Shown: positions 17,745-30,011, counted from the first letter of the stretch. The stretch is 64,000 bases of DNA from Pirellulales bacterium (GCA_019636345.1 JAHBXQ010000006.1:62001-126000), one strand, 5' to 3'. The notes: a model not told the origin generated them from the letters alone. Numbers and translations: made by a program.

Positions 17745-18188
17745 CTACAGCCCCTTCCCATAATCGCGGAATGACGGGTGCTTCGGAAGCTGGCTTCCCG
17801 AAGCCTTGAAGACATCGTGGACATGAAGTGTCTCGCCCGTCGCGGGATTGCGATAGACGCTCTCGATGCTCACCCCGCCCCGAGCGGCCCGTGCCGATGC
17901 TTGCTCAGCACTGGCTGACACCCGCTGCCAGTTCTGCGGATTCGCCTGGAAATCCGCAATCCGCTCGGAAAGTGACCGCGTAACTGCAGTTCGCGGAGCG
18001 GACACCGCGGGACGGACACCCCCGTAGGGCGTCGCTATCGAGGGGAAGAAAAGGGGACAGGTCCATTTCCTCCACTCCATCTTCCACTTCCTCAGCCCGT
18101 GCGGGGCGGGGGAATGTTCGAAAAGCCACCGACGCCTGTCCGCTGTGTTAATCTGGACCTGTCCCCTGTTCCCTCTCGCGCATGCCAT
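17745..18188 (-). pseudogene. Truncated C-terminal module of a polymorphic toxin (candidate)
   Basis: 147-codon frame whose first 45 or so codons are read out of the dispersed repeat at 18048-18175 and are not real protein. The last 80 residues (from about AVTRSLSERIADFQ) look like the short C-terminal modules of Rhs/CdiA-type toxins: a helical start, a QANPQNWQRVSASAEQASA stretch, VYRNPATGETLHVHDVF, and a compact end PSFRDYGKGL. The large delivery part is absent, so this is an orphan tip or a pseudogene. It is followed directly by a small acidic gene. Family name and activity are not known to me; confidence is limited. Confidence 0.42.
18048..18175. repeat. 128-bp dispersed repeat, copy 1 (GGGGACAGGTCC family)
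   Basis: Begins AAAAGGGGACAGGTCC and closes with GGACCTGTCCCC, a 12-bp terminal inverted repeat. A second copy in the same orientation lies at 19021-19147 and differs at only a few positions. Size and ends fit a MITE or REP-like unit; GGGGACAGGT-type motifs are often seen near RAYT transposases, but none is present here. Confidence 0.82.
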
Positions 18189-18195
18189 TCAGGGG

Positions 18196-18771
18196 TCATT
18201 TGGCTTCAATCGCATCCGCAAGTTCGTTGAGGCTCGCCGTCGTTCCTTTATCAACTGAATGAATAGCCATGCCTTTAGCAAAGGCAACAGCGTTCGAGCA
18301 AATTGTGCTATGACGTAAAGACATTAGGATCATTGTACGCTTCCTTGAGTCGCCGGTGGCCACCCATGCCTTTACCAACTGCGGCATCGCCGCGTCGCCG
18401 TATTGTGCCAAGATCGGAATACATGGGTAGACATTCTCGATTGATCTCTCGGGTCGCACTGCTGACGGATCGGTGAGCTCAATAAACTCGATGAGCACAG
18501 CGATTGCTTCGTTGCAATTGAGGCTTGCAAGAGCCTCAGCACATCTAATTCTTGCTGGCGCCGACAAATTTACGTCTCTTAACTGTGCAATCAAAACTCC
18601 ACACATTTCGTTCCGCTGGAGCGCCAATTCCCTGGCGTTGGTTAACAAACCGTCGATTTTATTTAGGCGGGCATCGCTCACGCTGGAGTCTTCGGCAATG
18701 CTCGCAACACTACCGAATACAAGGGATAAGATCGCCAACCCCAAAACACAATACCTGTGTTTTATAAACAT
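18196..18771 (-). CDS. Small secreted helical-repeat (HEAT-like) protein, low GC
   Basis: 191-aa protein starting MFIKHRYCVLGLAILSLVFG, a clear signal peptide with cleavage expected near SIAED. The mature part is helical, with LRDVNLSAPARIRCAEALASL and EAIAVLIEFIELTD pairs that look like HEAT or Armadillo helices; function unknown. Base composition is strikingly low for the window (18241-18300 holds 26 G/C of 60), which suggests recent transfer. The gene sits exactly between two direct copies of a 128-bp repeat. The ATG at 18771 was preferred over 18831 because it starts the signal peptide. Confidence 0.65.
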   Translation of the reverse strand: MFIKHRYCVLGLAILSLVFGSVASIAEDSSVSDARLNKIDGLLTNARELALQRNEMCGVLIAQLRDVNLSAPARIRCAEALASLNCNEAIAVLIEFIELTDPSAVRPERSIENVYPCIPILAQYGDAAMPQLVKAWVATGDSRKRTMILMSLRHSTICSNAVAFAKGMAIHSVDKGTTASLNELADAIEAK

Positions 18772-19020
18772 GTGAATAAACTCCTGGGTGTTGGAAAAGC
18801 AAGGCAGTGCTTTGCGGTACAGGACACGCAAGCTTTAGTTGTCATTCTGACATGAGATTCAGCCCTTGCGGACCTGCGCCAATATCTTCATGTCCTTCTT
18901 CTATTTCATTGTCCCCTCCTGTGCGGTGCTTCCACTTCCCTGTGGTTACATCCTTATCAACGTCCATATTAGTGCGCCATGGGATGTAATCAGAGCATCG
19001 TGATCCTTGAACCGGGGGTG

Positions 19021-19147
19021 GAAAAGGGGACAGGTCCATTTCCTCCACTCCATCTTCCACTTCTCGGCCTGTGCGGGGCGGGGGAATGTTCGAAAAGCCG
19101 CCGACGCTTGTTCGCTGTGTTAATCTGGACCTGTCCCCCTGTCCCTC
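19021..19147. repeat. 127-bp dispersed repeat, copy 2 (GGGGACAGGTCC family)
   Basis: Direct repeat of 18048-18175, with the same 12-bp terminal inverted repeat (GGGGACAGGTCC / GGACCTGTCCCC). Between 19148 and 19435 I see no gene. Confidence 0.82.
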
Positions 19148-19435
19148 CCTACGGCGCAGCGCCGTAGAGCACCTGACAGGCGGGCGCTACGCCATGTGCC
19201 CGCCGTTGGCCATCGGCGCAAACCGGAATAGACTAGGCATCCTATCGCCGACTAGACGCCCCCGCAATCTTTTTAGCGAAGTCGCCGTCGCAACGTAGAG
19301 CGTGTCGAGTATGGGCGAGATGCGGCCGAGTCCCTGATTGCCCCTAACGCCGGTCTCACTGCTGCAAAACATGGGGTAATACCGCCAATACCGCGAAGAG
19401 TCGTCGTTCCGAGTGCCCGCCCAACGAGTTCGGCA

Positions 19436-19665
19436 AAGTTCCCGCTTTCTTGTAGAAAGTGGGCCAGCGCGTCGTGTAGAACGAAGCGTCTACGCCGCGA
19501 ATCGATGTCGCCCGGCGGCAGCGCGGCCCGTGGCGACGACAGGGGCAGCGGCGGGCCCAGGTTTTGCAACTCCCCCGCGAGTTTTGCACGAAAAAATGAC
19601 TTCGTTTTGCTCGCCGGCAAAATGACGACACACGTTCTCCGCCCCCCAAGCGCCCTTCCAAGGGC
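19436..19665. repeat. Dispersed repeat with GAGTTTTGC motifs, copy 1
   Basis: Shares blocks with 52598-52895: TTCTTGTAGAAAGTGGGCC / TTCTGGTAGAAAATGGGCC, GTAGAAC, CGAGTTTTGCACGA, GTTTTGCTCGCCGGCA and ACACGTTCTCCGCCCCCC in the same order. No convincing protein in either copy. Likely a degraded non-coding repeat. Confidence 0.6.
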
Positions 19666-19673
19666 ACATCGAG

Positions 19674-19800
19674 AACCGACTTCCCTGGCAGATCGACGTG
19701 TCGTTCGACGACCAGCCCGCATTCGTCACGGCCGAGCCGGCAAGAACTTCAGCGCGCTCCGTCGCACGTCGCTGGCCCCGCTCAAGAACGACACGCCCCC
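19674..19800 (+). pseudogene. C-terminal remnant of an ISAs1-family transposase
   Basis: One frame reads NRLPWQIDVSFDDQ and a frame one base away continues ARIRHGRAGKNFSALRRTSL, which together match the C-terminal pattern of ISAs1 transposases (LHWxLDVxFxED, then RxRxGHAAxNFAxLRR). The frameshift and missing upstream part make it a relic. It lies 84 bp from the tRNA-Arg gene. Confidence 0.6.
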
Positions 19801-19884
19801 TGAACTGAGGGGGGGGCTGGCAACATTGCCGGCAGCAATTCGGGGGAGAACCCAGCCGAGGCCCGAAAGGCCCTAGAAAATCAG

Positions 19885-19958
19885 TACACCCCGCAGGAGT
19901 CGAACCTGCAACCTTCGGATTCGTAGTCCGATGCTCTATCCAGTTGAGCTAGGGGTGC
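19885..19958 (-). tRNA. tRNA-Arg (anticodon ACG)
   Basis: 74-nt cloverleaf on the minus strand. Acceptor stem GCACCCC pairs with GGGGTGT (one G-U), the D arm contains AGCTCAACTGGATAGAGC, the anticodon loop is CTACGAA (anticodon ACG, position 34 likely inosine), and the T arm is GCAGG-TTCGACT-CCTGC. Discriminator base A; CCA is not encoded. It borders the mobile patch, and tRNA-Arg genes are frequent integration sites, but I see no duplicated 3' end on the other side. Confidence 0.95.
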
Positions 19959-20250
19959 TCGCGTCGCACCGGCCGGCTTGGCGGGCCGTGCGAGCCACAC
20001 AGGATACCATCTGCGGCCCAGGGCCGGAAGTGCCGCTTTTTCCGGGGTTCTGCGGGGGACGAAATCGGGTGATCGGGGATTGTTTACGGTTTTCCTCGCA
20101 AATCCTCCGCCGATTGCGGCGACATGGTTGGAGGGATCACGCTTGGCCTGGACGGAGGAGTCCGGGGCGCCGCGACAGCGCAGGCCCTCGCTGGTAAACT
20201 CGGCGTGCTGCCTCCTCGTGCTTTGACGCAGCCCACAAGAGTCGAGCTGA

Positions 20251-23493
<3,243 letters not shown>

Positions 23494-23515
23494 CACCCGC
23501 GGCGAAGCTCAACTA

Positions 23516-23543
23516 TCGTCGGCGGCAAATGCGCCGCCGACGA
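23516..23543. terminator. Perfect hairpin between convergent genes
   Basis: Eleven-bp perfect stem (TCGTCGGCGGC / GCCGCCGACGA) with a 6-nt loop, midway between the stops of the convergent GH2 and DUF1080 genes. There is no T-run, so it may act as a bidirectional barrier rather than a classic intrinsic terminator. Confidence 0.6.
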
Positions 23544-23565
23544 CTGGGGGGGAGTGAGCGCCGGG

Positions 23566-24939
23566 CTACGGCTTCTTTTGCGCCGGTTTCTTCACGCTCA
23601 GGATCAGCCGTACGGGAGTCCCGAGCTCCGGGACACTGTCGGGGTTCGCCTCGAACAGCAGCCCCTCGGTGCTTTGGCTGCTTTCAATCGGCAAGTCGAG
23701 GGTGGCGGTCGAGAAATTCGAGACGCAGATGAAGTCCCCCCCCTCGGCGGTGTAGTACTTCTTGCCCGTTTCCGGATCGGTGTAGAAGCTGCTGCCGGCG
23801 AAGACCCAGTCGTAGTTGAGCGGTTGTTTCGTCTTCGTGTCGCGGATCCAGTCCTGGGCCCGAGCTTCCTGGACCTGGCCCTGCTGGTCGAGCCATTGGA
23901 TGCGGATCTCGATCGTGTCGCCGGTCGGGGGTTGGAACTTCGGCTGCCAGACGACCGGTTTGCCCTGCTTGGCGCCGATGCTCACCAGCGCCGCGTGGAC
24001 CGTCGCCGCGCTCGACTTGACCGCGACGACCGCCTCGTGCTCCTTGGTCCCCTTGAGACACGCGAACATCTCCAGATACCCTTCGCGGAGCGAGACGTAT
24101 CCATCGACGTAGACGAGCTTCTGCTTCGAGTCGACCCACACTTCGTCCGGCTGCGGGAGCTTCTTGGCGCCGACCGGGGGGGCGAACTTCGGAACGTTCC
24201 GCTCCGGGGGGGCCGCGCCGTCGGCCTCGTCCTCCAGGGGCCCGATCTCGATCTTGCGGAACTCGACCTCGGTCCCCTCGGCCTGCAGCGCGAGGCGGCC
24301 CTGGGTTGCGGTGCACTCGGCGCCGTCGTTCACCAGATCGCCGTTGATCCACACCCGAATCGCGTCGTCGAGGCACTCGACGACCATCTGGTTCCACTCG
24401 CCGAGCGGCTTTTCGGAGTCGTCGGTCAGATTGCGGATGCGTCGGCTCTTGTCCCCGTCGACCCCCCAGGTCTCGCGCGGACCGCGCCGTTCGACCATGT
24501 TCGGCACGACGATGTCCTCGCAAATGCACCAGAAATCGCCGGCCTCGCCGGACTGCATCTGCACTTCGATCGACTGCGGGAACATGTCGTACAGCGCTCT
24601 CGGCTTCGAGGCGTGCACCAGCACCCCGCAATTGCCCCCCTTGCCGGTGAAGCGGTACTCGACGACCAGCCGGTAATCTCGGTACGTCTTGTCGGTGACG
24701 AGGTGGCCCCCCGGAGTGCCGAGGCTGACCAGCAAGCCGTCTCTCACCGCAAACGGTTTGCGAGCGGCGGGATTCTTGTCGAGTTCAGGGCAATCGATGC
24801 TCCACCCGGTCAAATCGCGACCGTTGAACAGCGAGCGGGACTTGTCGGGCGAGATCGCTTTCTCCGCAGCGAAAGCGACCGGGACGACCGACGACAGGCC
24901 CGCCAGCATCACGACGGCGGCCAGGGAGCGAAGATTCAT
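23566..24939 (-). CDS. Secreted DUF1080 (3-keto-disaccharide hydrolase-like) protein fused to a YdjY-like domain
   Basis: 457 aa. Signal peptide MNLRSLAAVVMLAGLSSVV (start at 24939; longer starts lack one). Residues about 35-245 are a DUF1080/PF06439 jelly roll (SLFNGRDLTGW, GGNCGVLVHAS, SIEVQMQSGEAGDFW, WNQMVVEC), a family that includes 3-keto-disaccharide hydrolases and is abundant in planctomycetes. Residues about 265-450 form a second domain (DEVWVDSKQKLVYVDGYVSL, FACLKGTKEHEAVVAV) that I read as the planctomycete YdjY-like module. It is convergent with the beta-galactosidase, which makes a link to sugar breakdown plausible but not shown. A palindromic repeat lies 140 bp upstream. Confidence 0.85.
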   Translation of the reverse strand: MNLRSLAAVVMLAGLSSVVPVAFAAEKAISPDKSRSLFNGRDLTGWSIDCPELDKNPAARKPFAVRDGLLVSLGTPGGHLVTDKTYRDYRLVVEYRFTGKGGNCGVLVHASKPRALYDMFPQSIEVQMQSGEAGDFWCICEDIVVPNMVERRGPRETWGVDGDKSRRIRNLTDDSEKPLGEWNQMVVECLDDAIRVWINGDLVNDGAECTATQGRLALQAEGTEVEFRKIEIGPLEDEADGAAPPERNVPKFAPPVGAKKLPQPDEVWVDSKQKLVYVDGYVSLREGYLEMFACLKGTKEHEAVVAVKSSAATVHAALVSIGAKQGKPVVWQPKFQPPTGDTIEIRIQWLDQQGQVQEARAQDWIRDTKTKQPLNYDWVFAGSSFYTDPETGKKYYTAEGGDFICVSNFSTATLDLPIESSQSTEGLLFEANPDSVPELGTPVRLILSVKKPAQKKP

Positions 24940-25080
24940 CAGAATAAGCCTCGTGCCAGTGGAGACGATCCCGTGGAGGTGACCCAGTGGAGAAGAAGTC
25001 GATCGCTCGGGAGTAAGAGGCCCAGCGGCGTCAATTCTCGCGCGATTCGCACGTCGGTGCAACCGCCGTCTCCGGGGGGG

Positions 25081-25222
25081 CGTGATACCATTTGCCAAAT
25101 TGATGGGTGCCTGTTGATGGGTGTCTGGGGTCGAACGAAGTGAGCCCCCAGCGGATTCTCTGGGGGCTTCGCTGCGCTGCGACCCCAGCCACCCATAAGT
25201 TTGGCAAATGGGATCACGACCC
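25081..25222. repeat. Long intergenic palindrome, copy A
   Basis: Outer arms: GTGATACCATTTGCCAAA on the left and TTTGGCAAATGGGATCAC on the right. Inner arms: GGGGTCGAACGAAGTGAGC and GCTTCGCTGCGCTGCGACCCC. Related copies are at 37303-37425 and, as a right half, 52905-52975. It sits between divergent genes. The remaining 200 bp to the next start shows no gene. Confidence 0.75.
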
Positions 25223-25419
25223 TCCGGGAGTCAGGCAAGTCGCCGGCGGCGGACGCGGCGCCCATCGGCCCCTGTCGCGGGGGGCGGTCGGCGCCGTACA
25301 ATGCCCCCGCAAAACGCGTGCGAGGATCGCTGCTTGGGGCGATCCTCGCGCCGCGTTCGCCCGTTGGGCTTGCCTTCGCGCGGAGCGGACTCCGCGTTCT
25401 CACTGCACCTGGACGGACT

Positions 25420-27282
25420 ATGGCCGCGACCCTCGAAACGAACAAGAAAGCTAAGAAAGCTGCGATCAGTGCGGATGCTCCCCTGGCGGAACAAGCGACC
25501 CGCACCGCGTTCTGGACTGCTGACGCGCCGAGCAAGGTTCGCAACGGAGACGCCGCTGCGTTTCTGGCCTATCTTGCGGGACGCAAGCGGCCCGTGTCCG
25601 TGGCGACGCTGTGCCGAGCGGCGGACACGCCGCTGGCGTGGGGACTTGCGGTCGTCGAGTTCCCTGCGGCGACGCAGGAACTGATCGCCCTGGCTGGACT
25701 GAACGTCGGCCCCGCCGGCAAGGGATCGCTCAAGCCCAAGACGCAGCGACGGCTGGCCGATGCGTTGGCGACCTGGCTCGATTGGTCGGGCGAAGCTGCA
25801 GCACGGGGCGATCTCGGGTTCGCCGTCGCGTCGCTCGCCGCGGCTCATTTGCTTCCGCTCGCGGCGGCGGCGACGCCGCCGGCCCAGTGGTGGAGCTGTC
25901 TCGATGCGCTGGCGCGGCAGGCGGCGTCAGCCGGGGACGAGCCGCTGGCGACGACCGCCGCGGCGTCCATGCTCGCGCAGCAGTTGCTGGCGATTGAACT
26001 CCCGGTGACGCTCGCCTACTTGTTCCCCGAAATCGCCGTCGCGACCGACTTGCGCCGACGTGCTGCCGACCGGCTGGCCGAGGCGACCGAAGAACTGCTC
26101 AACGGCGAAGGCCTGCCGCATGCCGCGACCATCGGCGGATTGCTTCCGCTGGTCGCCTGCTGGACCCGATTGGCCGCGACGGGGTCGGCGATGAAGAAAT
26201 CCCCCTGGACCAAACGGGCCGCAAATCAATATGGTTGGCTCGTGCGGCAGGCGGTGCGATGGTCGACGCCCGGCGGCCGGTCGCTGCTGAGCGATCCCGC
26301 GACGAGCGGGTGGTCGGCCGATTTCCTGCAGGCCGCGCTGCGGCTGGGGGGAGACCGGGGCGACGCGGCCGCGGCCGAAGAGACCTGGGGCCGGGGCTGG
26401 GTCGGCAAGCTCGCCGGCGCCGGCAAGACGCACGAAACGCCCGATCCCAGCGACAGTTGCGAGTGGTCCCAGCTGTCGCTGTTGCGGACCGGCTGGTCCT
26501 CGAAAGACGCCAGCGTGGCCGTCGATTCTTCGGGCGCCCACTTGCGGCTCGAAGCGATCGTCGGCAAGCAGCAGGTGTTCTGCGGCCAGTGGCGGGTCGA
26601 GTTGGCCGTCGATGGCCAGTCGATCCCCGTGACCGGCACGTGGGAGGAAACGTGTTGGTTCAGCGACGCCGACGTCGATTTCCTGGAACTGTCGCTGGAA
26701 CTGGGGCAAGGGCGGCGGATCGACCGCCAGATCATGCTCGCACGCGAGCAGCGGTTCCTGTGGCTGGCTGATTACTTCGTCGCCCCCGCCGGCGAACTGC
26801 GTTACGCCGGCAGCCTGTCGCTCGGGCCGAACGTGCGGTGGGAACCCGAGCGCGAAACCCGCGACGGCCTGCTTGGCAGCAGCGACGCGAAGTATCGCGT
26901 GCTGCCGGTGGCGCTGGCCGAGTGGCGCACCGATCCCCGCGGCGGCGAACTGACGGGCGACGCGGAGACGTTGCGTTGGTCCGCGACGCGAACAGGCACG
27001 ACCGCGACGGCGCCCCTGGTGATCGATCTTCACCCGGCTCGGTCGCTGAAGCCGTGCACTTGGCGACAGCTCACGGTGGCCGAGCTTCTGGAGATCAAGT
27101 CGCCCGACGACGCCGTCGCCTTCCGCGCCCAAAGCGGCAAAGACCAGTGGCTGTTCTACCGCTCGAACGGCCCGCGCGGCAATCGCACCTTCATGGGACA
27201 GAACACCTCGTCGGAGTTCGTCGCCGGCCGTTTCTGCCCGGAGTCCGGCTTGCTCGACGAGTTGGTGGAGATCGAGGGCTAG
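25420..27282 (+). CDS. Conserved-looking protein of unknown function
   Basis: 620-aa protein that I do not recognise. The first 20 residues are Lys/Ala-rich (METNKKAKKAA-like) with no signal peptide. Residues about 40-330 are Ala/Leu-rich helices that resemble a heparinase-type helical toroid in composition. Residues about 355-610 are beta-rich with Trp residues (VFCGQWRVELAVDGQ, WEETCWFSDADVDFLELSLEL, TWRQLTVAELLE). That helical-then-beta layout is compatible with a heparinase II/III-like or lyase-like scaffold, but I see no catalytic motif I can defend. Start at 25420 was chosen because the upstream ORF extension runs into the palindromic repeat. It is followed after 17 nt by yggS, suggesting one transcript. 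Confidence 0.6.
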   Translation: MAATLETNKKAKKAAISADAPLAEQATRTAFWTADAPSKVRNGDAAAFLAYLAGRKRPVSVATLCRAADTPLAWGLAVVEFPAATQELIALAGLNVGPAGKGSLKPKTQRRLADALATWLDWSGEAAARGDLGFAVASLAAAHLLPLAAAATPPAQWWSCLDALARQAASAGDEPLATTAAASMLAQQLLAIELPVTLAYLFPEIAVATDLRRRAADRLAEATEELLNGEGLPHAATIGGLLPLVACWTRLAATGSAMKKSPWTKRAANQYGWLVRQAVRWSTPGGRSLLSDPATSGWSADFLQAALRLGGDRGDAAAAEETWGRGWVGKLAGAGKTHETPDPSDSCEWSQLSLLRTGWSSKDASVAVDSSGAHLRLEAIVGKQQVFCGQWRVELAVDGQSIPVTGTWEETCWFSDADVDFLELSLELGQGRRIDRQIMLAREQRFLWLADYFVAPAGELRYAGSLSLGPNVRWEPERETRDGLLGSSDAKYRVLPVALAEWRTDPRGGELTGDAETLRWSATRTGTTATAPLVIDLHPARSLKPCTWRQLTVAELLEIKSPDDAVAFRAQSGKDQWLFYRSNGPRGNRTFMGQNTSSEFVAGRFCPESGLLDELVEIEG

Positions 27283-27299
27283 GCGCGCCCTCGCCTGAC

Positions 27300-28007
27300 A
27301 TGACGTGCGACCCGCGAGCGATCATCGCCGACAACATCGCGCAGCTTCGCGACGAGATCGCCCAGGCGGCGACGGATGCGGGCCGCAAGCCGGGCGACGT
27401 GCGACTCGTGGCAGTCAGCAAGTACGTCGATGCAGCGACGACGGCGCTGGTTCTGGCGGCCGGGTGCGCGGACCTCGGCGAGAGCCGTCCGCAACAACTG
27501 TGGGACAAGGCTGCCGACCCCGCGCTGGCCGGCGCGAGGTGGCATCTTGTGGGGCATTTGCAGCGGAACAAGCTGCGCCGCACGCTCGCGCTCGGGGCGC
27601 TGCTTCACGGCGTGGACAGCGAGCGCTTGCTGGCGGCGCTCGAAGAGGAAGCGGCCGCACAGGGGATCACGGCGCAAGCCTTGCTGCAAGTCAATTGCTC
27701 GGGCGAGGCCGCCAAGAGCGGATTCGCGCCCGAGGAGCTGTCGCGGGCGCTTGAGTTTGCGGCGACCTTGGCGCACGTCGACATTCGCGGGCTCATGACC
27801 ATGGCCGCTCACGACGGCAACCTCGTCACGGCCCGGCGGAACTTCGCGGCGCTGCGCGAGCTGCGCGATCGCGAGCAAGCTTGCTTGCCGGCGGGGATTT
27901 CGCTCGCGGAACTGTCGATGGGGATGAGCGACGACTTCCCCGCCGCGATCGCCGAAGGGGCGACGCTGGTTCGCGTCGGTTCGCGGCTGTTTCAAGGATT
28001 GTCGTGA
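27300..28007 (+). CDS. yggS: YggS/PROSC-family pyridoxal-phosphate homeostasis protein
   Basis: 235-aa single-domain PLP-binding protein (alanine-racemase-like TIM barrel without the C-terminal beta domain). It buffers free PLP and amino/keto-acid balance in the cytoplasm. The PLP lysine is Lys41 in LVAVSKY. WHLVGHLQRNK and LSMGMSDDFPAAIAEGATLVRVGSRLF are the family motifs. It overlaps yggU by 4 nt (GTGA). In many bacteria yggS lies near yggT/yggU, which supports the pair. Confidence 0.93.
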   Translation: MTCDPRAIIADNIAQLRDEIAQAATDAGRKPGDVRLVAVSKYVDAATTALVLAAGCADLGESRPQQLWDKAADPALAGARWHLVGHLQRNKLRRTLALGALLHGVDSERLLAALEEEAAAQGITAQALLQVNCSGEAAKSGFAPEELSRALEFAATLAHVDIRGLMTMAAHDGNLVTARRNFAALRELRDREQACLPAGISLAELSMGMSDDFPAAIAEGATLVRVGSRLFQGLS

Positions 28008-28312
28008 GCGTCGCCCTGCAAGCCGTCGCCGAGGGGGTCGTCGTGCCGGTGCGCGTAAGGCCCGGCTCGAGTCGCGAAGGGTTGGCCGGAGTCCACGACG
28101 GCGCCCTGCGGGTGCATGTCCACGCCCCGCCCGAAGGGGGCAAGGCGAACAAATCGGTCGTCGCCGTGCTGGCGAAGGCGTTCGGGCTCGCCAAGGGGGA
28201 CGTCGAAATCCTCGCCGGAGCGACAAGCTCGCAGAAACGGGTCCTGCTGCGCGGCGCCACGCTGGAAATCTGCAGGAACCGCATCGGCGAATTGACGGGC
28301 GACGGCCGATAG
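28004..28312 (+). CDS. yggU: YggU/DUF167-family protein
   Basis: 102-aa small basic protein of the DUF167/UPF0235 family: VRVRPGSSREGLAGVHDGALRVHVHAPPEGGKANK matches the family core (given here only as landmarks: VRVRPGSS at about 18, APPEGGKANK at about 44). Biochemical role is unknown. GTG start overlaps the yggS stop (GTGA), indicating coupled translation. A longer in-frame ORF upstream is a shadow inside yggS. Confidence 0.9.
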   Translation: MSVALQAVAEGVVVPVRVRPGSSREGLAGVHDGALRVHVHAPPEGGKANKSVVAVLAKAFGLAKGDVEILAGATSSQKRVLLRGATLEICRNRIGELTGDGR

Positions 28313-28446
28313 CGTCCGGCCCGCCCTGTGCGATTTCGAGCGCAGGGGCGTTTCTCTGCGAGCGAGGCGCGTGAGCCCCCTCTTGCGCCGTGTCGCAACA
28401 ATGTTCAGACCGGGCCTCAGGCGCCCCGATCGCCCGACAGTCGCGA

Positions 28447-28475
28447 TTGCCGGCCGTTTTTCGCTCGCCTATGAT
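28447..28475 (+). promoter_or_regulatory. Candidate sigma-70 promoter for the RND operon
   Basis: TTGCCG, 17-bp spacer, TATGAT. It would start transcription near 28482, about 60 nt before the adaptor ATG. Intergenic position and good -10 support it. Confidence 0.5.
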
Positions 28476-28540
28476 GAGAGCGACGCCCCGCGTCGTCCCG
28501 CCGCTTGCTCCCCTCCGTCGCCCGCCCTGGCTCCCTCCTC

Positions 28541-29896
28541 ATGAAAGCCCTGACCGAGAAGCTCGTTCACTACGGCGTGCTCGTGGTGCTGACGATCGTG
28601 TCGGGCTGGGTCATGTGGAAGCTCAGCGCCCGGGGCCAAGAGCAAGCGGGGGCGGGCAAGTTGCCGATTCGCCCGCTGGCGGCGTCGGCGACCCCCAAGG
28701 CGCTGGTGACCGTCCTGCCCATGACGCCCCGCATGTGCGAGGTGACCGAGACCTTCGCCGGCGTCGTGCGCCCGTGGGAGAGGTTCTCGGTGGGGTTCGA
28801 AGTCGGGGGCCGCGTGCTGACGCTCGGAACCGACGCTGGCGGCGCTCCGCTCGACGAAGGGGACCGCGTCGAAGCGGGGCAGGCCCTTGCCGTTCTCGAT
28901 GACCGTGTCCTCCGGGCCCAACGGGCCGAGGCGATGGCCCGCATCGAGTTGGCGACGACCGAGCTCGAACGACTGCAGGACGCTCGCCGTCGCAATCCTG
29001 GCGCCGTGAGCGAGACGGTCCTGCAAACCGCCGTCACCGATCGCACGCTTGCCGAAGCGCAGCTCGAGATGGCGACCAAGAATCTTGAGGACGCGACGCT
29101 GCGCAGTCCCGTCGTCGCGACCATCTCGCGCCGATTGGTCAACCCGGGCGAGTCGGTCTCCCCGAATCAGATCGTTTTCGAGCTGCTCCAAAACGAGGAA
29201 ATGCTGCTCGTCGTGAGCGTCCCCGAGTCCCGCATTCGCGAACTGCAGCAGCGGCAGGTGGCGGTCGAGAAGAACCGTCGCGCCGCGGCGCTGACGGCGG
29301 CGTCTGCGACCGGGCGAGCCGCGGACGCTCGCAACGAGGACGCGGTGTTTCGGGCCCATGTGCGACTCGAAGGGCGAGACCAGTTCGGGCGCCCCTGGCC
29401 GCAGATCGACGGCGAGGTCTATCGCATCGCCGAAGCGTCCGATCCGCAAACGACGCTGTTCGCCGTGGAGGTCCGCTTGCCGAACGAGGATCGGTTGCTG
29501 AGGCCCGGCATGGTCGGCACGGCCCGGATCGTGGTGGATCGTATTCAGGGATATGAGATCCCGTCGAGCGCGATCCTGTACCGCCAAAATCGCGCATTCG
29601 TGTTTGCGGTCGAGTCTCAAAACGCCCCGCTGGAAATGTTGTACTGGTCGCTGGGAACGACTCCGGTCCATTTTGCCCGTCGCGTCGAGCTGCCGCATTG
29701 GTCGGATCAAGGTTCGGTCGTCGTGGCGCCGACCGAGTCGACGTCGCTGTCCAACGTGATCACCCGCGGCCAGTTTCGTCTGTCGGACGGCCAAGCGGTG
29801 CGAATCGCCAACGAGCTGCCTCCCTTGGAGGAAGGGGTCGCCGAGAGCTCCGTCGAAGTTCGAAGCACGCAGGCCGCAGGGGGCCGGACGTTGTGA
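28541..29896 (+). CDS. RND efflux periplasmic adaptor (HlyD/MexE type)
   Basis: 451-aa membrane-fusion protein that links an RND pump to an outer-membrane channel. An N-terminal membrane anchor ([16 protein letters not shown], residues about 12-28) is followed by the lipoyl-like half domains ([21 protein letters not shown] and [18 protein letters not shown]), a short coiled-coil hairpin (about 125-170: [18 protein letters not shown]), the beta-barrel domain and the membrane-proximal domain. A proper Cys lipobox is not seen. It lies 115 bp upstream of the permease on the same strand. No TolC-like gene is next to the pair. The ATG at 28541 was chosen over 28505 because it leads directly into the anchor. 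Confidence 0.88.
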   Translation: MKALTEKLVHYGVLVVLTIVSGWVMWKLSARGQEQAGAGKLPIRPLAASATPKALVTVLPMTPRMCEVTETFAGVVRPWERFSVGFEVGGRVLTLGTDAGGAPLDEGDRVEAGQALAVLDDRVLRAQRAEAMARIELATTELERLQDARRRNPGAVSETVLQTAVTDRTLAEAQLEMATKNLEDATLRSPVVATISRRLVNPGESVSPNQIVFELLQNEEMLLVVSVPESRIRELQQRQVAVEKNRRAAALTAASATGRAADARNEDAVFRAHVRLEGRDQFGRPWPQIDGEVYRIAEASDPQTTLFAVEVRLPNEDRLLRPGMVGTARIVVDRIQGYEIPSSAILYRQNRAFVFAVESQNAPLEMLYWSLGTTPVHFARRVELPHWSDQGSVVVAPTESTSLSNVITRGQFRLSDGQAVRIANELPPLEEGVAESSVEVRSTQAAGGRTL

Positions 29897-30011
29897 TTCG
29901 TCGCATCGGCCTCGGGAACCCCTCTCGGCAGAGGGAGCGGGCGTCAAGGAATCTCCGGCATCGACGTTTTTCCGCCGTCGCCGTTCGCTTCTCCCACGCC
30001 GTTTCTCTGCC

